Source: Limnanthes douglasii subsp. nivea | Lineage: Eukaryota; Streptophyta; Magnoliopsida; Brassicales; Limnanthaceae | DNA length: 64,000 bases | Reading direction: 5' to 3' | Assembly: GCA_036936605.1 (NCBI GenBank) | Contig: JAUPFV010000005.1 | Span: 128,413,572-128,477,571, forward strand | Part shown: positions 14,466 to 25,676 of the stretch, one piece after another | How positions within the stretch are numbered: position 1 is the stretch's first letter | Layout of the letters: every line of letters begins with the position of its first letter | Made by a program: the position numbers and the translations under genes | The notes under the pieces: model-generated | Databases searched by the model: none | Told to the model about the DNA's origin: nothing | What the model saw: only the letters and a program-made list of their open reading frames with translations

Positions 14466-17400
14466 TCGATAGTAATTAAAAAATATAGTAACTTTACTAA
14501 TCACGTATATATAAAAAATTAATGTGGAATTAAAAAAAAGATTATATTGGCATCTGAAGCCAAAGTTATGGACTTGCAAAGGTGATGGTAACAACAAAAA
14601 TCGTGAGTACCGATTAAAAATAACAAAATCTCCAAGATTTTCTATTTTTTAGACATTAGTTAAAAATACCGAAACTTTTCCATCACGTAGATATCGAAAT
14701 ATAATGTAGAATTCAAAAAACAATCATATGATTCCGAAATCCTAATCCAAAGTTACAGAATTGCAAAGGTGATGGTAATAAAAACAAACCGTGAGTTCAT
14801 CTCAAGAATTCCTATTTTTCGACATCAGTTAAAAAATAACAAAAATTTACAATCGCATAGATGTCCAAAATTAATTTGGGATTTTTAAAAAAATCTGGTT
14901 ATTCTTACATCTAAAGTAAAGTTACGAAGTTCCAAAGGTGATGGTAAAAAAACAAATCGTGAGTACCAACTCATCGAGAATTCTTATTTTTCGGCATTAG
15001 TTAAAAAATACCGAAAATTTACCATCACATAGATATCCAATAATTAGGAATTTAAGAAAATCTAGGTATTCCAACATCCTAAGCCAAAGTAACGGACTTG
15101 CAAAGGTGATGGTAACAATAAATTGCGAGTACCGGGTCATCTCTAAAATTTCAGTTTTTCGACATTAGTTAAAAAATACTAAAACTTTACTATCGTATAG
15201 ATATAAAAAAATAATGTAGAATTAAAAAGAATCATTTTATTCCGACATGCGAAGCCAAAGTTACGGACTTTCCTAGGTGATAGTAACAAAAACAAATCAT
15301 GAGTATTTCTTCTCCCTAATTCCTATTTTCCGATATTAGTTAAAAAAATACCGAAACTTTACAATTACGTAGATATGATAAATTAATGTGGAATTAAAAA
15401 AATCGTATTATATTGATATCCGAAGCCAAAGTTATAGACTTGCAAACGTGATAGTAATAACAAATATCGTGAGTACTAGGTCATCTCCAACATTTCATTT
15501 TCTTGAATTAGTTAAAGATACCGAAACTTTTCGACATCTAAAGCAAAAGTTACGGACTTGCGAAGGTGATGGTGAGAAAAATAAATCGTGAGTACCCGTT
15601 CATCTCAAGAATTCCTATTTTTCGACATTAGATAAAACATACCGAAAATTTACTATCACAGAGATATTAAAAATGAATTTGGAATTTAAAAAAAATCTAG
15701 TTATTCCGACATCCGCAGCCAAAGTTACGGACTTGCAAACGTAATGGTAGCAATAAACAATTGGGAACATCTGCAAAAGTCCTGTTTTGACAGTAATGAA
15801 AAAATTCAGTAACTTTATTAATCACGTAGATATCAAAAATTAATGTGGAATTAAAAAACATAGTATATTGGCATCTGAAGCCAAAGTTATGGACTTCCAA
15901 AGTGATGGTGACAACAAAAACCGTGAGTACCGGTTAAAAATAATATCATCTCCAAAATTTCAATTTTTAGAAATTTGTTAAAAATACCAAAACTTTTCTA
16001 TCACGGGATGTCGAAGAATAATGTAGAATTAAAAAAACAATCATATGATTCCGACATCTAAAGCCAAACCTACGGACTTGCAAAGGTGATGGTAACAAAA
16101 ACAAATCGGGAGTATCTGTTCATCTCCAGAATTCCTATTTTCGACATTAGTTAAAAAACACTGAAAGTTTACCATTACGTACATATCCAAAATTAATGTG
16201 GAATTAAAAAAATCAAATTATTCCAACACGCGAAGCCAAAGTTACACACTTGCAAAGGTGATAATAATAATAAATAATTGTTTAAACATCTGCAGAAGTC
16301 CTATTATTCGACAGTAGTTACAAAATAAAGTAACTTTTACTAATCACGTTGATATAAAAAATTAATGTGGAATTAAAAAAACAGATTATATTGGCATCCG
16401 AAGCCAAAGTTATGGACATGCAAAGGTGATGGTAACAACAAAAATCGTGAGTATCGGTTAAAAATAACGTCATCTACATAATTTCTATTTTTAGACATTA
16501 GTTAAAAATACTGAAACTTTTCCATCACGTATATATCGAAATATAATGTAGAATTAACAAAACAATCATATGATTCCAACATCTGAACCCAAACTTACGG
16601 ACTTCCAAAGGTGATGGTAACAAGAACAAATCGTGAGTATCAGTTCATCTGTAGAATACCTATTTTTTACATTAGATAATAAATAACGAAACTTTACAAT
16701 CACGTAGATATCAAACATTAATGTAGAATTAAAAAAAAGCATATTATTCATCTGAAGCCAAAGTTATGGACTTGCAAAGGTGAAGGTAATAATTAAAAAT
16801 CGTTAGTAGGTGTTCATCTCCAAAAATCCTATTTTTCGACATTAGTTAAAAAGTATCGAAACTTTACCATCACGTACATATCCAAAACTAATGTTGAATT
16901 AATTTTTTTTTATATTATACCGACATCTGAAGCCAAAGTTACGGACTTACAAAGGTTATAGTAACAACAAACATCGTGAGTACCGGGGCATATCCAGAAT
17001 TCCAATTTTTTGATATTAATTAAAAAATACCAAAACTTTACATTCACATAAATATAAAAAAAATAAAGTAGAATTAAAAAAAATCATATGATTACGACAT
17101 CTGAAGTAAAACTTACGCACTTTGGAAAGGTGATGGTAACAAAAACAAATCGTGAGTACTTGTTCATCTCAAGAATTTCTATTTTTCGACATTAGTTAAA
17201 AAATACTAAAAATTTACCATCACATAGATATCCAAAATTAATTAAGAATTTCAAAAAATCTAGTTATTCCGACATTCAAAGCCAAAGTAACGGACTTGCA
17301 AAGGTAATTGTACCAATAAATCGCGAGTATCAGGTCATCTCTAAAATTCCAGTTTTCTTACATTAGTTAAAAAATATTGTAACTTTACTATCGCATATAT

Positions 17401-18625
17401 ATCAAAATATAATGTAGAATTAAAAAAACTATATTATTCCGACATCCGAAGCCAAAGTTGCGGACTTGCCAAGGTGATGGTAACAAACACAAATCGTGAG
17501 TATCACTTCATCTCCAGAAATCCTATTTTTGGATATTAGATAAAAAATACCAAAACTTTACAATCACATAGATATAAAAAATTAACGTGGAATTAAAAAA
17601 TAATAATATTATATTGACATCTGAAGCCAAATTTATAGACTTACAAACGTGATAGTAATAACCAATATTATGAGTACTAGGTATCTCTAGAAATTTAATT
17701 TTTCGACAATAGTTAAAAATACCAAATTTTTTCTATCACGTAGATATAAAAAAATAGTGTAGAGTTAAAACAAATCATATGATTCCGACATCTGAAGCAA
17801 AAGTTACAGACTTGCATATGTGATGGTAACAAAAACAAATCGTGAGTGCTGGTTCATCTCAAAAATTCCTATTTTTTTCAAAGTTAAAACATACCGAAAA
17901 ATTACCATCACATAAATTTCCAAAATGAATTTGGAATTTTAAAAAATCTGGTTATTTCGACATCCGAAGCCAAAGTTACGGACTTTCAAAGGTGATGGTT
18001 ACAATAAAAATCGTGAGTACCGGGTCATCTCCAAAATTCCAGTTTTTGGACATTAGTTAAAATATACTGAAACTTTACTATCATGTAAATATCATAAAAC
18101 AATATAAAATAAAATAACAATCATATTGTTCTCACATCCAAATCCGAAGTTACGGACTTGCGAAGATGATGGTAACAAAAACACCGAAACTTTACAATCG
18201 GGTACAAATTCAAAATTAATGTGGAATTAAAAAAATCAGATTATTTCGACACCCGGTGCCAAAGTTACGGACTTGCAAGGGTGATGGTAGCAATAAACAA
18301 TGGTAAGAACATCTACAAAAGTCCTATTTTTGGACAGTAGTTAAAAAATACAGTAACTTTACTAATACCGTAGATATAAAAAATTAATGTGGAATTAAAA
18401 AAACGGATTATATTAGCATCTGAAGCCAAAGTTATGGACTTGCAAAAGTGATGGTAACAACAAAAAGCGTGAGTACCGGTTAAAAATAATATCATCTCCA
18501 AAATTTCAATTTTTAGACATTAGTTAAAAACACCGAAACTTTTCCATCACGTAGATATCGACAAATAATGTAGAACTAAAAAAATCGATTCGACATCTAA
18601 ATCCAAATTTACAGACTTGCAAAGG
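14466..18625 (+). repeat. Satellite 1 array, forward block C
   Basis: Forward ~175-bp monomers resume and include further copies of the TTGTTTAAAC variant (16278) and its partner monomers. The block ends at GACTTGCAAAGG, where a palindromic element is inserted. No gene is seen. Confidence 0.93.
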
Positions 18626-18998
18626 CTTAAAATCGCTGTCTAGTCCCTCGACTATCACGTTTTCTGTCATTTAGTCCCTCAACTAAAAAATCACCGGTGA
18701 GGGTCCCTCGACTATCCCATTTTCTTTCATTTAGTCCTTCGAGTTTAAAATCACCGGTGAGGGTCCATGGACTTTGAAAAATCTATAAATTTAGTCCCTG
18801 AATCTAAGAAAAAAATCCCAAATCATGGACTAAATTTATAGATTTTTTCAAAGTCCAGGGACCCTCACCGATGATTTTAAAGTCGAAGGACTAAATGAAA
18901 GAAAATAGGATAGTCGAGGGACCCTCACCGGTGATTTTTTAGTCGATGGACTAAATGAAAGAAAACGTGATAGTCGAGGGACTATTTCCTGATTTAAG
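18626..18998. mobile_element. Palindromic foldback MITE
   Basis: About 373 bp whose two halves are near-perfect reverse complements. Left-arm motifs AGTCCCTCGACTATCACG, TCACCGGTGAGGGTCC and ATCTATAAATTTAGTCC reappear inverted in the right arm, separated by a short A-rich centre near 18805-18820. Terminal sequences are CTTAAAATCG on the left and GATTTAAG on the right. The satellite segment GACTTGCAAAGG flanks both ends (ending 18625, and starting 19001), giving a direct repeat of up to 12 bp. That is compatible with a Mutator-type target duplication, but because the target is itself a repeat the exact TSD length is uncertain. It has no coding capacity, so transposition would need a transposase supplied elsewhere. 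Confidence 0.85.
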
Positions 18999-19567
18999 TC
19001 GACTTGCAAAGGTGATGGTAACAAAAACAAATCGTGACTTCATCACCAGAATTCTTATTTTTCGACATTAGTTAAAAAACATTACAGCTTTACCATTACA
19101 TACATATCCAAAATTAGTGTGAAATTAAAATAAAATCAAATTATTCCGACATGCGAAGCCAAAATTAATAAAATCATATTACTCTGACACGCGATGCCAA
19201 AGTTACAGACTTGCAAAGGTGATGGTAACGATAAATAATTGTTTAAACATCTGCAAAAGTCCTATTATTCGATAGTAGGTAAAAAATACATAAACTTTAC
19301 TAATCACGTAGTTATAAAAAACTAATGTGGAATTAAAAAAACAGATTATATTGACATCCGAATCCAAAGTTATGGACTCGCAAAGGTGATGGTAACAACA
19401 AAAATTGTGAGTACCGGTTAAAAATAACGTCATCTCCAGAATTTCAATTTTTAGACATTAGTTAAAAATACCGAAACTTTTCCATCACGTAGATATCAAA
19501 AAATAATGTAGAATTAAAAAAACAATCATATGATTCCGACATTTGAAGCCAAACTTACGCACTTCCA
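18999..19567 (+). repeat. Satellite 1 array, forward block, right end
   Basis: Three or so forward monomers, including the TTGTTTAAAC variant at 19239 and its usual follower. The array breaks at about 19567 (ACTTCCATAGG, satellite consensus ACTTCCAAAGG) where gypsy gag-like sequence begins. No target duplication can be judged because the element's 5' end is missing. Confidence 0.9.
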
Positions 19568-20700
19568 TAGGAGACTTAAAAGGCATCTGGGCAAAGAGTC
19601 ACATGCATGTAGATCAGTTGCTGAGCGATCCTTTTGCTTTTCAGAGCGAGCCATGTATTTTTGCAACACCTAATGAAGATACAGTCTTCAGTCGTAATAG
19701 GAATTGGAGACAGTCACCTTTTTCCAGCCAAAATACTGTTCAGAAACCTACCCAAAAGGTTTGACACCTCCAAAATAGAGAAGTATGATGGAAGTAAGGA
19801 TCCGGACAATCATCTGGAACAGTTCAAGAACTTCATGATTAATTTTGATGATGATGACAAACTTTTATGTAGAGACTTCTCCCAATATTTTACGGGAAGT
19901 GCTCTTAAGTGGTACAACAGCTTACCCCAGGGGGTATATCAGAAACTTCGATATATTCTGGGTTGCCTTCTGAATGTAGTTTGTGGGAAGTAAGGAGGTG
20001 AAAGGAAATGGAGATGCCATTATCCATTGTTCCCAAGAGCCAAATGAGTCCTTAAAAGACTACATAAGTCGGTTCGTAAATACCAAGAACGGGTTAGCAT
20101 ATTGCTTTGAATAGGTAGCAATTGCTTCGTTGAGACAAGGGTTGAACCCTGGGAATCTGGCTGATTCGGTGACCAGGAAGAAGGCCATGACTTGGGGTGT
20201 CTTATTAAATCATGTGGGGAAGCAGATTAATGTGGATGAAACCAAGAAAACTAGGGTGCATCGTCAGGTGAGGTCCACCACAATATCTCAAAACCAGTCC
20301 GGATATAAGGCTAAGGAGACCGGACAACGGTCCAACTGGGCTAAATAGGCTCAGTCCAACCAAAATTAATCTCAGAGCCAGCAGTTAAGGAGTAAAAGAG
20401 GTCCTTGGGTTCAACCGGAGTGGTTTGCAGAATTAAAAGAGAATGTGGCCACAATTTATGACAAAACCAAGGATGAAGTCCATTTCCGGAAACCAGCAGC
20501 ATTACAGTCTCCCAGACATCGTCGAAATACTTGATTTTTCTAGTATCATAATAATATTGGCCATAACACCCAAGACTGCATTGCTCTGAAGCAGGAAGTA
20601 TATAATCTCATCGAAAGAGGTAAGCTGGGAGCTTATGTCAAAGGAAGGAGTGGAAACAGGCCTAACAATGCTCCTTGAACTGGCCCTACGAACAATGTGG
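19568..20700 (+). pseudogene. Tat-type gag, broken
   Basis: Gag would form the virus-like particle and bind element RNA. The N-terminal part (KSHMHVDQLLSDPFAF) reads in frame 1. The capsid core (KYDGSKDPDNHLEQFKNFM, then ALKWYNSLP) reads in frame 2 from about 19750. The rest (SKEVKGNGDAIIHC, LKDYISRFV, GNLADSVTRKKA) reads in frame 3 from about 19985. So there are at least two frameshifts, plus stops such as 20114. A zinc-knuckle-like YHNNIGHNTQDC with the first Cys lost lies near 20540-20580. The same segments are recognisable in the gag-only element at 60846-62344. Confidence 0.85.
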
Positions 20701-20713
20701 GAACATCTGCTCC

Positions 20714-20732
20714 GGGGGGGGGGGGGGGGGGG
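20714..20732 (+). repeat. Run of 19 G
   Basis: An uninterrupted poly-G tract inside the gag-protease region. Nothing around it is G-rich. It may be real slippage or a sequencing or assembly artefact. Confidence 0.97.
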
Positions 20733-20979
20733 CAATTGTAATCCTTGAAAGGTTAAATGTTGATTCGGAGTACCTGGATCCTGATCCAACCCGAAATAAG
20801 ATAGGGTCATATCTGAGCAAACTAAGACGGTGTCCGGACTCATTAGTTTCTTTGAGTTACTCACTATATTCAGAGGGGATACCATGATAGCGTCCACTCC
20901 TTCATCAAGAAAGAGGCATGTTCATAGTCTGGCTACTCAGTTGGAATGAGGCATAAATTCTTGTCAATGCCAAATCTCT

Positions 20980-21420
20980 TTTCCATTCATAATTTTCGAT
21001 AAGGATAATTTAAGAAATATTTCTGGGCCTCATGAGGATGTTGTGGTGATAGGAGCATCTATAGGGGTAATGATATCAGACGAATTTTGAGAGACACGCG
21101 CAGTTCGACAAACGTCCTCTTTTTAAGTTCCTACAAGGAGATGAAACATTCGGCCGTTATTCAATGGTCAAACAAAACCATTGTGGGCTTCACGGGGAGC
21201 TCTGTGGATGTAATCGGAGAGTTTGAGGAATAGGTGCTGTTGGGAAATGGACCTTTTAAAAAGCTGGTTAGAGTGTTATTTGTTGTGGTAGATTTCCCCA
21301 CATGTTACAATGCAATCTTTGGGAGAACCTAGCTCTCCAGAATACATGTTGTGGCCTCAATAGTCCACTAGTTTTTGAAGAATGCAGTTCAAGGGCAAGT
21401 GGGTGTTGTTCGACGTAGTT
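20980..21420 (+). pseudogene. Retroviral-type aspartic protease remnant of the Tat element
   Basis: The protease would cut the polyprotein. Visible pieces are DTRSSTNVLF near 21093, aligned to the family's usual D-T/N-G-S-S active site with Gly replaced by Arg; GFTGSSVDVIGEF near 21190; and VVVDFPTCYNAIFGRT near 21290-21330, followed by a stop where the family usually has Trp. The Gly loss and stops (for example TGA at 21088-21090 and TAG at 21231-21233) make it non-functional. Identification rests on position and on the YNAI-GR motif. Confidence 0.75.
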
Positions 21421-21539
21421 AGAAGATAGCAAGGGAGTGCTAGGCAACTGTACTTGCTCCTAAAACTTTGGGAGCAGTTCGAATTAATGAAGATTAGCAG
21501 TTACTGGGGCCTTCTGAGGGGGAAGGTGAGATTGATGAC

Positions 21540-22985
21540 ACTAGAGAGGCCACTAGTGTTATAATACCAGTGGAAGAGGTTGAAACCCACTCCCTGGCAC
21601 AAGGTAGAAGTATCAAGGTTGGCTCCACGATGGCGCCAGAGTTAAAAAATAAATTATTGTCCTTTTTATCAGACAATCAACATGTTTTTGCTTGGTGCAA
21701 TAGTGATGTAACCGGAGTACATGCAAGTGTTATCTCACACAAACTATCAATTCGGAATGATGTTGCACCTGTTGTGCAGAAAATGAGGGCCTTCTCTAAG
21801 GAGAAAGCTGATGTAATAGTCCAAGAAGTTGATCGACTTACCAAGATGGGGCATATAAAGGAGTCCTAGTATCCTTTATGGACTGCCAATCTGGTGTTAG
21901 TCAAGAAAAAGAACGGGGGATGGCGTGTGTGTATTGATTTTACTGACCTCAATAGAGCTTGCCTAAAAGATCTTTATCGTGTCCCTCTGATATATCAATT
22001 GGTGGACTCAATGTCTGGAAACAAGTTACTATCCTTCATGGATGCTTTCTCTGGTTACAACCATATTCAGGTGGATCCGAAGGACCAAGATCATACTACA
22101 TTTGTTATAGACAAGGGTCTCCATTGCTATAAGGTGATGCCTTTTGGGTTGAAAAATGTTGGGGTTACTTACCAGAGGCTAGTAAACAAAACATTTGCTA
22201 ATCAGATTGGTAGGAATATGGAGGTATACATAGATGACATGATGGTTAAAAGCTTGGAGGAGTGTTTGCATATAATTGACCTTCGGGAAACTTTTGTCAA
22301 TCTCACAATGGTGAATTTGAAACTAAATCTAGAAAATTGTGTCTTTAGGGTTCGATCCGGGATTTTTTTGGGGTATGTGATAAGTGAGAAATGGATACAA
22401 CCCGATCTGGATCAGTTGAATGCCCTATTAGAAACGGATCCTCCTCGGAATATTAAAGAAGTCTAGAGGCTTACTGGAAGGTTGGCTGCCTTGAATCGTT
22501 TTATCTCAAGGTGTTCGGACAAGTGTGCTCCATTTTTTCAAACCTTGAAGAGTGCTAAAGACTTCAATTAGTCTCCACAATGCAGTAAAGCTTTTGATGA
22601 AATAAGGAAACACTTATCTTCCCCAAAAACCCTTTTTAAGCCCATACAAGGAGAAACACTATATGTATACTTGGCTATATCAGAATTCACTGTAAGTGTA
22701 GTATTGGTAAGAGAGGTGGATAATTACCCTCTTCCGGTTTACTACATCAGCAAAAGTCTGATAGATGCTGAGAAGAGGTACTTGAAGCTTGAAAAATTGG
22801 CACTAGCCTTAGTGATTGTTGCAAGAAAAATGAGGCCGTATTTTCAGTCTCATTCCATTACTGTCCGAACATCTTTCCCATTGAGAATGTTCTTCAGAAG
22901 GCATATATATCAAGCAGGATGACCAAGTGGTCAGTAGAATTGGGTGATTATGACATTGATTTTTCCCCACGAACTGCTATCAAAG
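21540..22985 (+). pseudogene. Reverse transcriptase and first RNase H of the Tat element
   Basis: The RT copies element RNA into DNA and RNase H removes the template. The pre-RT region (about 21570-21869) ends at a TAG, and RT continues in the same frame to 22466 with KKKNGGWRVCIDF, LLSFMDAFSGYNHIQ, VMPFGLKN and the catalytic YIDDMMVKS near 22225-22250. Another in-frame TAG follows KEV. RNase H is seen at 22671-22870 with PVYYISKSLIDAEKRY and KLALALVIVARKMRPYF. The frame then shifts and the tail KWSVELGDYDIDFSPR lies near 22923-22970. The RT core is well preserved, so decay is moderate. Confidence 0.92.
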
Positions 22986-23039
22986 CTCAATCTGTTGCTG
23001 ATTTCCTGGTAGAATTCCATTCAGATAGAAGTTCTAAAC

Positions 23040-23555
23040 AAATTTCAGAAGGAAAAACCAAGAAATAGTGGGTAGTTCGGACTGATGGTGGATCAAACAC
23101 AATGGGTTGTGGAGTTGGAATATGCATAACCTCTCCGTATGGTGATAAAATGTACTAGGCTATATGCTTTGGGTTCAGGGCCTCTAACAATGAGTCCGGA
23201 TATGAAACGGCTATAGCTAGTCTCAAATTAGCTTTCCTATGTGGGGTTAAAATAGTTAGGTTGATGAGTGTTTCACAGCTTTTTAACCATCATGTTCAAG
23301 GTCAATCTGAGGCTAAGAAGGAGCAACTGATCAAATACTTACTCATCTATAAAGAAGTGGCAGCCAACTTCGAAAGTGTTTGTTATGAGCATATTCCTAG
23401 ATCAGAAAATACACTGGCAGATTCCTTGGAAACCATAGCATATTCTGAGTCCTACCCTTGGATTCATGTAGAAGAATGCCCATCCATACAATTAGATCAG
23501 AACAAGGAAAAGGAGGTTAGCTTGAGTATACACGTAGTTCAACCTAGAGATTAGA
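23040..23555 (+). pseudogene. Second (archaeal-type) RNase H domain of the Tat element
   Basis: After the first RNase H a second RNase H-like fold starts with VRTDGGSNTMGCGVGI at about 23075, preceded by a TAG at about 23066. It continues with GFRASNNESGYETAIASLKLA and ends with CYEHIPRSENTLADSLETIA near 23380-23430. DGGSN, E in NNESGYE and the ADSL-type ending are hallmarks of the extra RNase H of Tat/Ogre/Retand elements. The frame changes near 23255. This domain is the best lineage marker in the window. Confidence 0.85.
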
Positions 23556-23689
23556 GATTTTCCCTTCTTCAATACATTTCTGATGAGGTTTTGCCTATGG
23601 ATAAAGCTATGGCAAGAAAAATTAATCACAGGGCTCGTGGTTTTTTTTTATCATAAGGGAAGTTCTTTATAAAAAATCATAAAGTAGAC

Positions 23690-24787
23690 CTATCGTGCGT
23701 TGTTTGGGGATTGAAGAATCTCAATTCGTTTTATCCAAACTACAGGATGGAGAAGGGTCAGCGCATTGTGGCTACAGGGCACTAACCCGGAGGGTTCTGT
23801 TGGCTGGGTACTATTGGCCATCCATAATGGTAGATGCTAAAGAAATAGTAAAGAAGTGTGATCCATGTCAAAGGTATGGCAACAAAAATTCATGTGCCAG
23901 TAGTACCTATGGAGTCTATTTCTGAGCCAGTACCTTTTGCTCGTTGGGGATTGGATTTAGTTGGGCCTCTGCCAGTGGCGTCCGGAGTGTACAGGACTAT
24001 TATAGTTGCTATTGATTACTACTCGAAATGGATAAAGGCAACTCCTTTGGAAGGAACCACTTCGAAAGCTGTCTTTAAATTTATCTTGTCCAATATATGT
24101 TGCAGATTTGGGATTCCTCAAAAGATTACCATAGATAGGGCCACAGTTTGATAACAAGGATATGGAGAATTGTTGTGCTTCTAGAGGCATTCAACGCTGT
24201 TTCTCTTCTCCTTTCCATCCACAAGCAAACGGCCATGTTGAAGTTGCCAACAAGACCATTTTATCTGGATTAAAAAAGAATCTAGAGAGAGCTGCAAAGA
24301 AGTGGACAAGCTATCTGTAAGAAGTGTTGTGGGCATACCGAACTACTCATCGGGCTGCTACACAATAATCTCCTTTTGCTTTGGTGTATGGGATGAATGC
24401 CATTACCCCCATTGAAGCAACCCTACCATCATACAGGGTACATACCTATTCCGAACAAGCTAATGAGATATCAATTAGGAATCAGTTGTACTTAATAGAA
24501 GAAAGAAGGGTTAAAGCTCACTTCAGAACAACCCACTAACAAGGCTTGATGAGGAGCAGGTTTGCTTCCAAGGTCAAGAGAAGAGATTTTCAACTAGGAG
24601 ATAAAGTTTTAAGAAAAGTTTTCTTACACACCAAAGAGAAGAAGTTCGGTAAGCTGACTCCAAACTGGGAAGGACCCTATAAGGTCTCCGAAAAGCTTAA
24701 GCATGGGACATATAGGCTTCAGGACAAAGAAGGAAGGGTTTTGAAGCACCCATGGAATATTGAACATCTCAAGTTATATTTAGAATA
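23690..24787 (+). pseudogene. Integrase of the Tat element
   Basis: Integrase would insert the cDNA. The zinc-binding N-terminus reads HCGYRALTRRV then CDPCQRYG (about 23760-23880, frame 1). The catalytic core reads in frame 2 from 23858 (WGLDLVGPLP, AIDYYSKWIKA, FGIPQKITID). A single-base shift near 24135 moves to GPQFDN and then FHPQANGHVEVANKT, so the DDE residues can all be placed but not in one frame. Further stops lie near 24320, 24366 and 24538. The C-terminal GPY-like module (NWEGPYKVSEKL) and HPWNIEHLKLYLE finish at 24787. No chromodomain follows, as expected for Tat. Confidence 0.88.
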
Positions 24788-25312
24788 AAATTTACTTGTT
24801 AGATATCAATGTAAATATTAGGGGGCATACTCTTTCCTACCGTGGTGGCGCAGGGAGGTTTTAATGAGGTGTCTGGTTTTTTCATTCAATAAAATGTGAT
24901 GCCTCCTTAAAACATCCGGTATGATTTAACTACAATTCAGTTCAAGTACAAATCATTAGTTCAACACTTTGGATCTTTGATAGATCGGATAAACCTGGTT
25001 AAGTGATGACCATTAAATACATGTCATCAGAGATATTAAACACTCTCACTATAATGCTTCTGAAAAACTAGGGGTTATTTAAACATTAGCCATTAAAATT
25101 TAAAGGAAAGAAAGTGTTAAATAAACGAAGATTTGATAAATAAACCTATTCGGACTTTAACCAAATAGGAAGAACAAAACATGCCTTGGCCATCCAAGGA
25201 CTTTAAGTATTTCAAAGGCTTATCCGAACTCTGACCGGATAACATTACAAAATATGCCTTGGCCGTCTAAGGACTTTAACTGTTCAGAAAAGATAAAAAA
25301 TATGATTAATCC
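24788..25312 (+). other. Non-coding spacer after Tat pol
   Basis: No open frame of note. It contains a TTAGGGGGCATACT tract (24818-24831) that could be the polypurine tract, and a direct repeat of ATGCCTTGGCC at 25181 and 25254, 73 bp apart, each followed by AAGGACTTTAA. No LTR terminus or TSD is identifiable. Confidence 0.7.
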
Positions 25313-25675
25313 TTAGGGCTTGTTCCCTTCGGATGTCCCTTCACCACCACCACCTTTCTTGGGAATTTTGAGCTCAGCACTCGAACTCTCACCAGTTCCC
25401 TCTTCATCATCAGTAGTGGAGTCAATTCCACTGGAGTAGTTGTACTTGTCACCAGCTACCATTGCGTAATGAGGAAGGTCTTCGTATTCCACATATTTCA
25501 ATAGGGGATCAAGGGTCCTCTTCGGAAAGGTCTCATGAAAGAGCAACACCATGTCAGACCTGACTTCATCGTATCTTTTCTCAAGGGAATATATCACTTC
25601 GTTGGTATATTTATCAATACCTGCCTGGATAGCTTGCTCATGCTGCTTCACAAACTCATCTTTCTCCTTGGCCAT
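25313..25675 (-). CDS. Antisense ORF downstream of Tat pol (partial)
   Basis: A 120-codon open frame on the strand opposite to gag and pol, read from MAKEKDEFVKQHEQAIQ at 25675 to a TAG at 25313. The first ~90 residues are charged and probably helical (KYTNEVIYSLEKRYDEV, FHETFPKRTLDPLLKYVEYEDLPHY). The tail is low complexity and acidic or Gly-rich (STTDDEEGTGESSS, PKKGGGGEG). The upstream part is cut off by the CRM-like LTR that begins at 25677, so the true start is unknown. Antisense ORFs between pol and the 3' LTR have been reported in some Tat-lineage elements, which is the reason for keeping this one. It has no stops although pol has many. I recognise no domain. Confidence 0.6.
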   Translation of the reverse strand: MAKEKDEFVKQHEQAIQAGIDKYTNEVIYSLEKRYDEVRSDMVLLFHETFPKRTLDPLLKYVEYEDLPHYAMVAGDKYNYSSGIDSTTDDEEGTGESSSAELKIPKKGGGGEGTSEGNKP

Positions 25676-25676
25676 C

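Larger units (their letters stand above)
19568..25676 (+). mobile_element. Truncated Ty3/gypsy element, Tat lineage
   Basis: Domain order along the + strand is gag, protease, reverse transcriptase, RNase H, a second RNase H and integrase, then a spacer with an antisense ORF. The second RNase H between the first one and integrase, and the CX2HX4HX4C-like gag knuckle, are marks of the plant Tat lineage. No LTR, PBS or clear 3' LTR is present. The 5' side starts directly at satellite 1, and the 3' side is cut by the LTR of a CRM-like element at 25677. Every domain carries frameshifts or stops, so it is dead. A purine run at about 24819-24825 just after pol could be a polypurine tract, but no LTR follows it convincingly. 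Confidence 0.88.

Noticed and set aside
1690..19567. Functional centromere
   Set aside because: Monomer size and a CRM-like element nearby fit, but centromere identity depends on CENH3 chromatin, which sequence alone cannot show. I see no obvious CENP-B-box-like motif.
20502..20897. 131-codon minus-strand frame with a Pro run
   Set aside because: The Pro run is just the poly-G tract read in reverse, and the sense strand holds gag motifs.
24818..25676. 3' LTR of the Tat element
   Set aside because: A possible purine tract precedes it, but there is no TG...CA terminus, no second copy for comparison and an antisense ORF occupies much of the interval.
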